Assembly (NCBI GenBank): GCA_910577925.1
Contig: CAJTOI010000027.1
Location: 1 to 39,868 of the forward strand
DNA length: 39,868 nucleotides
Direction: 5' to 3'
Source: an uncultured Roseburia sp.
Lineage (GTDB): Bacteria; Bacillota; Clostridia; Lachnospirales; Lachnospiraceae
Shown here: positions 33,994-39,868 of the stretch, in pieces
Layout of the letters: every line of letters starts with the position of its first letter
How positions within the stretch are numbered: position 1 is the first letter of the stretch
Position numbers and translations under genes: made by a program
The notes under the pieces: model-generated
The model's database searches: none
Seen by the model: the letters and a program-made list of their open reading frames with translations, nothing else
Told to the model about the DNA's origin: nothing

Positions 33994-34022
33994 ATGATAA
34001 CACTTTGAAATTGTCATGTCAA
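33994..34022 (-). promoter_or_regulatory. Promoter of the 14-gene CoA/4-hydroxybutyrate operon
   Basis: Read leftward: -35 TTGACA (34017-34022), 17-bp spacer, -10 TATCAT (33994-33999), start codon about 70 bases later. TACAAT hexamers flank it (34022-34027 and 33989-33994, on the minus strand), with AAACAAT at 33966-33972. The 16 bases around the -35 are nearly the same as at the tctC promoter. Genes from 33924 to 18723 follow with no gap above about 50 bases and no terminator seen. Confidence 0.85.
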
Positions 34023-34171
34023 TTGTATTATATTTTGTTTTTAAAGGTATGAAAACATGTAAATATTGTTATTGTTTGACGAATGTAAAAAAAGAGATTG
34101 ATTTTTTTAGGGGTGTGTGATAGTTTTATTATGACAATTTTGCAGAAGATTATGTAAGCGATGGTCATGGC

Positions 34172-34210
34172 GCGCGCCGTTTGGGCAGTGCGGATACGGA
34201 CACGGCGCGC
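34172..34210. repeat. 9-bp inverted repeat in the leader of the GntR-type gene
   Basis: GCGCGCCGT (34172-34180) and ACGGCGCGC (34202-34210) are perfect arms around 21 bases, ending 17 bases before the GGAGG of the regulator gene. The surrounding region is very AT-rich, so this GC-rich stem stands out. It could fold in the mRNA and limit translation, or be a protein site. Confidence 0.5.
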
Positions 34211-34240
34211 AGGTATAAGAAAATATGGGAGGAAGGAAAG

Positions 34241-34960
34241 GTGTCGGAATATAAACCGTTGTATTACCTTGTGGAATGTAAGCTGAAGGAAAAAATCGAA
34301 AGCGGAGTGTACAAACCGGGAGATGTGCTGCCGGTGGAGTCCGAGCTGTGCGCAGAGTACAATGTGAGCCGTATTACAATTCGTAAAGCAATCAGCCGTC
34401 TCGAGGAGGAGGGGCTGATCGAGCACCAGTTCAGCAAGACGCCCAGAGTGAAGAAGAATGCGATTCACCGCCATGCCAACCGTATGCGGGGGCTTTCGGA
34501 AGAACTTGCCCAGTCGGGCATCCGCTGTTCAAACTATATACTGAAAGCGGAGCTGCAGGAAGCGAATGAGAATATTGCGGAAAAGATGGGCATCGAGCCG
34601 GGGGAACCCCTTGTCTATATTGAGCGGCTGCGCTACGGGAACGGGGAAGCGCTGTGCTATCAGACCATGTATTTGAGAGAGAAGTACTGTCCCGAGCTGC
34701 TCTCGGCGGATTTGGCCGCAAGTTCGATTTATACGATGCTCGAACAGGAGTATAAGCTGCCGATCGCCACATGTAAGCAGACGATCACGGCCTGCATGAG
34801 TTCGTACCGGCTGTGTGCGTTGCTTGAGCTTCCGGAGCGCACGGCCCTGCTTAAGGTGACGAACCTCGGATATCTGAAGGACGGAAACTGCTTTGAATAT
34901 GCGCTGAATTATTATATCGGCGGTAATTATGAGATGTCGGTGGAAATGTCAAGGGAGTGA
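34241..34960 (+). CDS. GntR-family (HutC/UTRA) transcription regulator
   Basis: A 239-residue regulator. GTG 34241 is chosen because GGAGG at 34228-34232 stands 8 bases upstream; longer frames lack a site. The N-terminal winged helix-turn-helix (about 1-70) has YKPGDVLPVESELCAEY and NVSRITIRKAISRLEEEG; residues about 90-235 form the UTRA ligand domain (GEPLVYIERLRYG, then the tail NYYIGGNYEMSVEMSR). The ligand is probably a small carboxylate, sugar acid or CoA-pathway intermediate. It is divergent from the 14-gene operon and precedes the MaoC2 and Tct genes, the classical place for a local regulator. The TACAAT-type repeats at three promoters, and ATTGTTATTGTTT at 34065-34077 before this gene, are candidate sites. 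Confidence 0.92.
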   Translation: MSEYKPLYYLVECKLKEKIESGVYKPGDVLPVESELCAEYNVSRITIRKAISRLEEEGLIEHQFSKTPRVKKNAIHRHANRMRGLSEELAQSGIRCSNYILKAELQEANENIAEKMGIEPGEPLVYIERLRYGNGEALCYQTMYLREKYCPELLSADLAASSIYTMLEQEYKLPIATCKQTITACMSSYRLCALLELPERTALLKVTNLGYLKDGNCFEYALNYYIGGNYEMSVEMSRE

Positions 34961-35001
34961 GGGAGGACAGGCGGCTGCAGAACGAAATGTGCACAGAGCG
35001 G

Positions 35002-35029
35002 AAAGACCGGTTTATGCCGGTCTTTTTTT
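35002..35029 (+). terminator. Rho-independent terminator after the GntR-type gene
   Basis: AAAGACCGG, a 6-base loop and CCGGTCTTT, continuing into seven T. It cleanly separates the regulator gene from the MaoC-like gene, which has its own promoter. Confidence 0.93.
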
Positions 35030-35067
35030 GTGCCGAAAACGTTTGATTTGTATCGTCATATTTCTCA

Positions 35068-35090
35068 TTTCTTATCAGAATGATAAGAAA
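35068..35090. promoter_or_regulatory. 23-bp palindrome upstream of the MaoC2 promoter
   Basis: TTTCTTATCA (35068-35077), GAA, TGATAAGAAA (35081-35090): perfect 10-bp arms. It ends 12 bases before the -35 at 35103, an activator-like position. It has no T-run and is AT-rich, so a protein site is likelier than a terminator. It does not match cre, Rex or CodY consensus forms. Confidence 0.6.
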
Positions 35091-35102
35091 ATAATATACA
35101 GA

Positions 35103-35131
35103 TTGACATAAAAAGAAGCATGATATATAAT
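35103..35131 (+). promoter_or_regulatory. Consensus promoter of the MaoC2 gene
   Basis: -35 TTGACA (35103-35108), 17-bp spacer, -10 TATAAT (35126-35131): a full consensus promoter. Such a strong promoter usually needs repression, in keeping with the repeat that starts at the last base of the -10. Confidence 0.9.
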
Positions 35132-35150
35132 ACAATTTATAAACAATTAA
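35131..35150 (+). repeat. Shared 20-bp element downstream of -10, copy 1
   Basis: TACAATTTATAAACAATTAA lies directly after the -10. It differs by one base from the element at 36231-36250, which has the same position in the tctC promoter. It holds two ACAAT half sites 11 bp apart, about one helical turn, and is a likely operator. Confidence 0.7.
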
Positions 35151-35168
35151 TGCATATGGAGGTGAAAA

Positions 35169-36110
35169 ATGATACCATTTAATGTAATTGGCACAAAAGA
35201 AGGCGATTATGAAAATGCCTCGCCGGGCGAGCGGTTCGGGCCGTATACCTATCCGGTCGACGAATTTACGGTGAAGTTATTCGCTTTTGCGCAGGACGAT
35301 TATAATCCATGGTGTTTTTCAGACGAAAACCCGTTCGGGAGGCGTATCGCGCATGCGGCATGCTTCAACAACGATCTGCTGCACGTGTTTTTTACGCATT
35401 ATAATCCGGATAATGTCGTCGGTCTGCACACGCAGGAGGAGCTGTGGTTCCATAATCCGGCGTTTGTGGGAGAAAATGTGACGATCACGGCAGAATATGC
35501 GGATAAATATGTGAAGCGCGGCAAAGGCTATATTGAGCTTCACTCAGAAATCACAGGGGAAGACGGCAGGCCCATCGTCACACATCAGGGTGCGGAGATC
35601 ATGCGCATCATGGGGAATCAGCTGACGGGCGAGCGGACGGCTCCGGTCGAGGGCGATAAGGTCACCGGCGAGTTTGATGCGGCGCTTCCGGAGGCGCGGA
35701 CGGCATCGGCAGATCTCGCGGACGGCACGCCGGTCAAAGGGCTGCAGAAGACCACGACGACGTACCAGACACAGGCATTTTCCTGGGGCGGGATGTTTTT
35801 TGACACGATACACAGCAGCATCCGCACGGCGAAGGCCGCAGGCTATGAAAATATTGTCGTGCAGGGACAACAGCAGGTAAGCTTTCTCACGGAGATGCTG
35901 GCGGACTTTTTCGGGGAATCCTGGTACCGGTCAGGACACCAGAAGCTGAAGATTCTCAAACCGAGTCTGGCAGGTGAGAAATTAAGCTTTCAGGGCGTGG
36001 TGAAAAGAAAGACCGCGGAGGAAGGGAAAACAAGACTTCATCTGCATGTCTGGGGAAGAGATGAAAAAGGCGATATGACGGTCTGCGGATGGGCGGATGC
36101 GCTGGTCTGA
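35169..36110 (+). CDS. MaoC-like double-hotdog protein 2
   Basis: A 313-residue paralogue of the protein at 25203-26201; GGAGGTG stands 7 bases before ATG 35169. The first hotdog (about 25-150) contains DDYNPWCF, a D-x-N-P-x-H motif in which the His is Cys, and VVGLHTQEELWFHNPA. The second (about 190-310) has FFDTIHSSIRTAKAAG, keeping the His. Relatives include FAS1-like dehydratases and mesaconyl-CoA hydratases that add or remove water on enoyl-CoA esters. It has its own strong promoter and stands alone between the regulator and the transporter operon. It could pair with the operon-encoded paralogue, or act on the imported acid after CoA activation. Confidence 0.83.
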   Translation: MIPFNVIGTKEGDYENASPGERFGPYTYPVDEFTVKLFAFAQDDYNPWCFSDENPFGRRIAHAACFNNDLLHVFFTHYNPDNVVGLHTQEELWFHNPAFVGENVTITAEYADKYVKRGKGYIELHSEITGEDGRPIVTHQGAEIMRIMGNQLTGERTAPVEGDKVTGEFDAALPEARTASADLADGTPVKGLQKTTTTYQTQAFSWGGMFFDTIHSSIRTAKAAGYENIVVQGQQQVSFLTEMLADFFGESWYRSGHQKLKILKPSLAGEKLSFQGVVKRKTAEEGKTRLHLHVWGRDEKGDMTVCGWADALV

Positions 36111-36202
36111 CGGATACTTTCCTTCCTGTACTTCATAAAATTGTAATAATTTTTGGCGATTATATTCAATATTTGATGAATTAATTTATAAATACTTTAC
36201 AA
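36111..36202. other. AT-rich spacer between the MaoC2 and tctC genes
   Basis: No terminator hairpin, RNA gene or reading frame of interest is seen between the MaoC2 stop and the tctC promoter. MaoC2 transcripts may therefore run into the tct operon. Confidence 0.5.
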
Positions 36203-36231
36203 TTGACATGAAAATAGATACAATATATATT
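36203..36231 (+). promoter_or_regulatory. Promoter of the tctCBA operon
   Basis: -35 TTGACA (36203-36208), 17-bp spacer, -10 TATATT (36226-36231). TACAAT hexamers occur at 36198-36203, 36219-36224 and 36231-36236. The sequence around the -35 (ACAATTGACATGAAAAT) matches the minus-strand operon promoter at 34.0 kb except for one base. Confidence 0.88.
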
Positions 36232-36250
36232 ACAATATATAAACAATTAA
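36231..36250 (+). repeat. Shared 20-bp element downstream of -10, copy 2
   Basis: TACAATATATAAACAATTAA starts at the last base of the -10, exactly as copy 1 at 35131-35150 does, with a single base difference. It is a likely common operator. Confidence 0.7.
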
Positions 36251-36274
36251 ATACAAAAAGAAAAGGAGAAGCGT

Positions 36275-37381
36275 ATGAAAAAGAGGTTAGCAGCAATTTT
36301 GGCAGCGGCAATGGTCCTGACCATGGCAGGATGCGGAGATCAGGGAGATTCCGGAGAGTCTGGAAATGCAGGAAACGCGGGAAACACGGATACGAACGCC
36401 GTAGCATCCGAGAAAACGGATGATACAAACGGCGCGGATGATACACAGCAGCCGTCTGCGGGAGCAGTTTCCGACTGGGAGCCGTCGGGGAATGTGACGG
36501 TGCTGGTTCCTTACAGTGCAGGCGGAACGACAGACCTGTCTGTCCGCGGAGTAACCGGGGCAGTTGACTCCGGAAAACTTCCGGGCGGCGTCAGCGTGGT
36601 TGTGGATAACGTGACCGGAGGTTCCGGCCTTGTCGGCATCACGCAGTTTATTAATTCCGCAAATGACGGGGAGACGGTCGGTATCATCAACTGTGATTTT
36701 ATCATGAATATGGCGCTGGGAAACACAGAGCTTTCTTATGAGCAGTTCACTCCGGTAGGATGCGTGATGATGGACGGAAATCTGGTATTTGTCTCTGCGG
36801 ATGCGCCTTATGATACGTATCAGGAGTTTATCGAGTACGCCAAAGAGAATGGAGGTGTGACGGTTGCCGACGCAGGTGCAGGCTCCGTGCAGGCGGTTGT
36901 CACCGCATCCACGGCGGAAGCGCTGGATGCACCGCTGACCGCAGTTCACTATGACGATGCAGGCGCGGCAGTCCTCGGGGTTGTATCCGGTGAAGTTGAC
37001 GCCGTGTGCTGTTCATCCGTTACCGCGGCGGCCCAGTATGATGCGGGCAACATCAAACCGCTGGCTACCAGCTCTTTGGAGCGCATGTCTACGTTTGAGG
37101 ATGTGCCGACGATGGCAGAGTGTTTTCCGGACGAACTCGGCGACATGAATGTTCCGGTATGGGTGTTCCTCGCCGTGCGAAATGACACGGACCCGGCGAT
37201 CTCGGGTTATCTGCAGGATCTGTTCTACGATGCGATCCGCACCGACGCGTACGCACAGGTACGCTCACAGTTCTATCTGTGTGACAATAACGAGCTGTAT
37301 CTGGATGAGGAAAAGGCGCAGGAATTTTTTAAGAGCCAGTATGAGTATTATGCAGAGGTCGTAAATCTTCTGGAAAAATAG
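36275..37381 (+). CDS. tctC: Tripartite tricarboxylate transporter substrate-binding lipoprotein (TctC)
   Basis: A 368-residue secreted binding protein; AAAAGGAGA precedes ATG 36275. The signal peptide ends in a lipobox, TMAGC, with the lipidated Cys at residue 20. A low-complexity Gly/Asn/Asp-rich tether of about 50 residues explains why it is longer than usual TctC proteins. The mature domain starts at GNVTVLVPYSAGGTTDLSVRG, the family's ligand-loop region, followed by VDNVTGGSGLVGITQF. It captures a carboxylate outside the membrane and passes it to TctAB. Ligands known for the family include citrate and other di- and tricarboxylates. It is first of three tct genes. Confidence 0.93.
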   Translation: MKKRLAAILAAAMVLTMAGCGDQGDSGESGNAGNAGNTDTNAVASEKTDDTNGADDTQQPSAGAVSDWEPSGNVTVLVPYSAGGTTDLSVRGVTGAVDSGKLPGGVSVVVDNVTGGSGLVGITQFINSANDGETVGIINCDFIMNMALGNTELSYEQFTPVGCVMMDGNLVFVSADAPYDTYQEFIEYAKENGGVTVADAGAGSVQAVVTASTAEALDAPLTAVHYDDAGAAVLGVVSGEVDAVCCSSVTAAAQYDAGNIKPLATSSLERMSTFEDVPTMAECFPDELGDMNVPVWVFLAVRNDTDPAISGYLQDLFYDAIRTDAYAQVRSQFYLCDNNELYLDEEKAQEFFKSQYEYYAEVVNLLEK

Positions 37382-37426
37382 GTTGTTTAGACTGGTTGAG
37401 TGACATAAGAGAGAGGTGGTAGGATT

Positions 37427-37891
37427 TTGAGAAGGCATGGTGAAATGGTGCTGGCCGGGGGCTTTTTTGCCCTCGGGGTGCTGATGTTCTGGTTTACCCG
37501 TCAATTTTCGTATGACGGCCTGCAGAGCTTTGGCACAGGCTTCTGGCCCCGTGTGATTGCGGCGATTATGATGTTTTGTTCCGCGGTCCTGTTTGTGCAG
37601 TCAATGTTAAGCAAGGATCCGACGAAGAATGAGATCGTGATCGACTGGAAGTCCGAGGGCATGAAGCGTGTGTATCTGGTTGCGGCGGTTTTGATTGTAT
37701 TTTGCGTTGCGCTGTATTTTGTCGGACTGTGTCCGGCTTTGCTTGTCATGATTTTCGGAATCATGTGGAGTATGGAAGAGCGGCGGATTCCGTTCCTGGT
37801 GATCACGCCGGTAGCGTGTTCCCTGTTTATTTTCGTTGCATTTCAGATTATGCTGAAGGTGAAGCTGCCTGCAGGCATTTTGTTTCAGTGA
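37427..37891 (+). CDS. tctB: Tripartite tricarboxylate transporter small membrane subunit (TctB)
   Basis: A 154-residue protein with four predicted helices, the usual TctB size. TTG 37427 is the likely start, with GAGGTGG 7 bases upstream; ATG 37445 in frame is an alternative. FDGLQ-like text is seen as SYDGLQSFGTGFWPRVIA, the conserved GP/GFWPR segment of the family after helix 1. It assembles with TctA in the membrane. It lies between tctC (45-base gap) and tctA (14-base gap). Confidence 0.9.
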   Translation: MRRHGEMVLAGGFFALGVLMFWFTRQFSYDGLQSFGTGFWPRVIAAIMMFCSAVLFVQSMLSKDPTKNEIVIDWKSEGMKRVYLVAAVLIVFCVALYFVGLCPALLVMIFGIMWSMEERRIPFLVITPVACSLFIFVAFQIMLKVKLPAGILFQ

Positions 37892-37905
37892 GGGGGTGAA
37901 AAGGA

Positions 37906-39420
37906 ATGTTTGATATATCTGCATTTGGAATTGCGCTTTCCTCTGTGTTTACCGTGGAAAACATCCTGCTGATCTTAATAGGGACGCTGTTCGGTATTCT
38001 TTGCGGTGCAATGCCGGGGCTTTCCAGCGTCATGGCGATGACGATCATGGTTCCGTTTACCTTTTCCATAAGCGGCTACGGCGGCATCCTCTGCCTGCTC
38101 GGCATCTTCTGCGGCAGTATTTACGGGGGATCCATCACGGCGATTCTGATCAATACACCGGGAACGTCAAACTCGGCGGCAACCTGTCTCGACGGCTATC
38201 CGCTCAGCCAAAAAGGAGAGGCGGGGCGCGCGCTTGGCATTTCCACGATGGCGTCCACGTTCGGCGGCGTGTTCAGTGCGATGGCGCTCTTTATAACCGC
38301 GCCGATTCTGGCAAAATTTGCGCTGAATTTCGGCGCGCCGGAGTATTTTGCGCTGGCAATTTTCGGGATTAGTATCGTGACGAGCATCTCTTCCGACAAT
38401 ATGGTCAAAGGGATTATCTCCATGATGATGGGGCTTGCGATTTCGACCATCGGTATGGATGTCTTGACGGCTGAGAATCGTTTCACCGGCGGTACGACGT
38501 ATCTGCTGGGAGGTCTGCCCTATATTGTGATTTTGATTGCGATGTATGCGTTTTCGCAGGGGCTGATTAATGTGCTGGATTACAAGAAAGGCGGCGTACT
38601 GAACCGTGAGAGTGCAAAGCTGGCGCGGGTGATTCCGACGCTTGAGGATATCAAAAAGACGGCGCCGGTCATTCTGATCAGTTCCGTCATCGGTACGATA
38701 ATCGGTGCAATTCCGGGAACCGGCGGAGATATTGCGTGCTGGACTTCGTACTCTCAGATGAAGCGGCTCCGCAAGGAGGATGAACCGGAGTTCGGAAAGG
38801 GAAATGTCAAAGGCGTTGCGGCTCCGGAGGCGGCCAACAATGCGATTTCCGGCGGTGCGCTGATTCCGCTTTTGACGCTTGGCATTCCGGGCGATGCGGG
38901 CTCTGCGATTATGCTCGGCTCTCTGATGATGCTCGGCATCACACCGGGACCGCTGCTGTTCAGCAACGAGACGGATAAAGTATACCTGATCATTCTCGGT
39001 CTGATGGTTGCAAATATCTGTATGTGCCTGCTGGGCTATGCCGGTATGCGGGGATTTGCAAAAATCTCTTCGATGCCGCTGCAGATACTGACGCCGATGG
39101 TGTTTATGTTCTGCGCGGTCGGAACGTTTGCTTACAATCATAATGTGACTGATATTTTCGTTATGGTAGCGTTCGGATTTCTGGGATTTTTTATGGTGAA
39201 GTTTGAGTTTCCGATTCCGCCGATTATTCTGGGCATCATTCTCGGCGATATGATCGAGAAAAACCTGCAGCGCTCGCTGGTGCTGTCAAAGGGAAGCTTC
39301 GGGATTTTCTTTACCCGTCCGATCAGCTGCGTGCTGATGGTGATTGCCATATTCAGCATATGCTCGCCGATTATTCTGGCGATTGTCCGCAGTGTGAAGA
39401 GACAGGAGAAAGAAGCCTGA
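37906..39420 (+). CDS. tctA: Tripartite tricarboxylate transporter large membrane subunit (TctA)
   Basis: A 504-residue protein with about eleven or twelve helices, the full TctA length. Family motifs: GAMPGLSSVMAMTIMVPFTF near the N-terminus, YGGSITAILINTPGTSNSAAT, then the second-half counterpart GAIPGTGGDIACWTSY and LGIPGDAGSAIMLG. It is the transport channel driven by the ion gradient. GAGGGGGTGA lies before ATG 37906. It ends the operon, 51 bases before a strong terminator. Confidence 0.95.
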   Translation: MFDISAFGIALSSVFTVENILLILIGTLFGILCGAMPGLSSVMAMTIMVPFTFSISGYGGILCLLGIFCGSIYGGSITAILINTPGTSNSAATCLDGYPLSQKGEAGRALGISTMASTFGGVFSAMALFITAPILAKFALNFGAPEYFALAIFGISIVTSISSDNMVKGIISMMMGLAISTIGMDVLTAENRFTGGTTYLLGGLPYIVILIAMYAFSQGLINVLDYKKGGVLNRESAKLARVIPTLEDIKKTAPVILISSVIGTIIGAIPGTGGDIACWTSYSQMKRLRKEDEPEFGKGNVKGVAAPEAANNAISGGALIPLLTLGIPGDAGSAIMLGSLMMLGITPGPLLFSNETDKVYLIILGLMVANICMCLLGYAGMRGFAKISSMPLQILTPMVFMFCAVGTFAYNHNVTDIFVMVAFGFLGFFMVKFEFPIPPIILGIILGDMIEKNLQRSLVLSKGSFGIFFTRPISCVLMVIAIFSICSPIILAIVRSVKRQEKEA

Positions 39421-39471
39421 GTGTAAAAGCGAGTGAGAGTGAATGTGAGAGAATAAGAGTGAATGAGAAGG

Positions 39472-39515
39472 GGGCTGCCCGTCCGTGATGTCGCATCATG
39501 GACGGACAGCCCTTT
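39472..39515 (+). terminator. Terminator of the tctCBA operon
   Basis: A long imperfect stem: GGGCTGCCCGTCCGTGATG with CATCATGGACGGACAGCCC around a 3-base loop, followed by TTTGTCTT. The stem is long enough to work from either side, so it may also stop leftward transcripts. Confidence 0.85.
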
Positions 39516-39833
39516 GTCTTCGAGGATTACGACAGGGATGAGCTGGAAGCCGACGGCGAAGTCATGTACGCTTTGAACCCTGCTCAAGTCCTTCTGCAAG
39601 CCCCGCGCAAGGCCTCTTTCATGGGCCTGTGCCAGAATTTTATCCGCCTCTAATTCGATCATGCGAATGCTCATGTTGCCCTTTGGACGGTTTTCGCATT
39701 CAAGATGATACAGCTTATCACAGATGCCAAGATAGGAGTCCGTGATGATCTCACCCGATTTGGTGTGGTGTTCATTGCGGTATTGCGCGATTGTTTTGTC
39801 TTCGGAGTAAGAAGGGGCTGTCGCACTAAGTAA
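39516..39833 (-). pseudogene. Gene remnant of an uncharacterised protein family
   Basis: A leftward frame is open from just after TAA at 39834-39836 but has no good start codon until ATG 39674. Its text looks like real protein (QYRNEHHTKSGEIITDSY, GICDKLYHLECENRPKGN, then MSIRMIELEADKILAQAH). The first part recalls proteins common in clostridia that may have a nuclease-like fold, from memory and with low certainty. The frame then runs through the tct terminator and into the antisense of tctA, so the native end is gone. This looks like an internal deletion plus loss of both ends, possibly the scar of a former mobile or selfish gene. Confidence 0.45.
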
Positions 39834-39852
39834 TTAGTGCGCAGCTCCTTTT
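39814..39852 (+). terminator. Hairpin with T-run at the right edge
   Basis: GGGGCTGTCGCACTAA and TTAGTGCGCAGCTCC around a 4-base loop, followed by TTTT on the + strand. It resembles the tct terminator in its GGGCTG foot. No + strand gene ends here, so it may belong to the decayed gene or be a bidirectional terminator. Confidence 0.6.
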
Positions 39853-39868
39853 CTGTGTAAAAAATACA

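Noticed and set aside
38167..39141. Long open frame on the - strand opposite tctA
   Set aside because: Its translation is Arg/His/Gln-rich without domains, and it lies opposite a clear TctA.
39421..39470. GAGTGAATG-type direct repeats after tctA, as a possible CRISPR or iteron array
   Set aside because: Only two short imperfect copies without regular spacers. This looks like simple sequence before the terminator.

Overview
The window looks like chromosomal DNA of an anaerobic Firmicute, most likely a Clostridia/Lachnospiraceae-type bacterium. This rests on strong GGAGG ribosome binding sites, TTGACA-N17-TATAAT promoters, a CsoR/CopA copper operon, an HD-GYP protein and hybrid kinase of clostridial style, and clear relatives of the 4-hydroxybutyrate enzymes of Clostridium kluyveri and C. 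aminobutyricum. No tRNA, rRNA, CRISPR array or intact insertion sequence was seen.

Left part (1-12.8 kb). The 3' end of an ABC-type permease and a one-TM sensor kinase read rightward. They meet a leftward MutS2-like gene that lacks the Smr nuclease domain; its long leader carries a 12-codon reading frame and a terminator-like hairpin. A divergent copper operon follows (csoR, copA) with a CsoR operator inside its promoter; copA ends in a fused CopZ-like domain that also has its own internal ribosome binding site. Next come an HD-GYP/receiver protein, a large hybrid histidine kinase with HPt domain, a MATE exporter and an unknown membrane protein.

Middle (12.8-18.7 kb, all leftward). A response regulator, an intramembrane-type sensor kinase and an ABC ATPase form one unit with its own promoter and terminator. 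A large FtsX-type permease and a second ABC ATPase form a second unit, preceded by an 18-bp perfect palindrome. Together they look like a peptide or antibiotic sensing and export/detoxification module.

Right part (18.7-39.5 kb). This is the most interesting region. Fourteen leftward genes from one strong promoter at about 34.0 kb encode a ThDP-dependent 2-oxoacid decarboxylase-like enzyme, two GctAB-type CoA-transferase pairs, an orphan GctA-like protein, 4-hydroxybutyrate dehydrogenase, 4-hydroxybutyryl-CoA dehydratase (AbfD), 4-hydroxybutyrate CoA-transferase (AbfT), a NifU-like Fe-S protein, a double-hotdog MaoC-like protein, a CaiB/BaiF CoA-transferase, an MFS transporter and an FGGY kinase. 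Divergent from it are a GntR/UTRA regulator, a second MaoC-like protein and a tripartite tricarboxylate transporter (TctC, TctB, TctA). Three promoters of this region share nearly identical sequence and TACAAT-type repeats, so the region is probably one regulon under the GntR protein. A coherent reading is uptake of a carboxylate, decarboxylation to succinic semialdehyde, reduction to 4-hydroxybutyrate, CoA activation and dehydration to crotonyl-CoA, with further CoA-thioester chemistry that cannot be assigned from sequence alone. The right edge holds a terminator and a decayed gene fragment.
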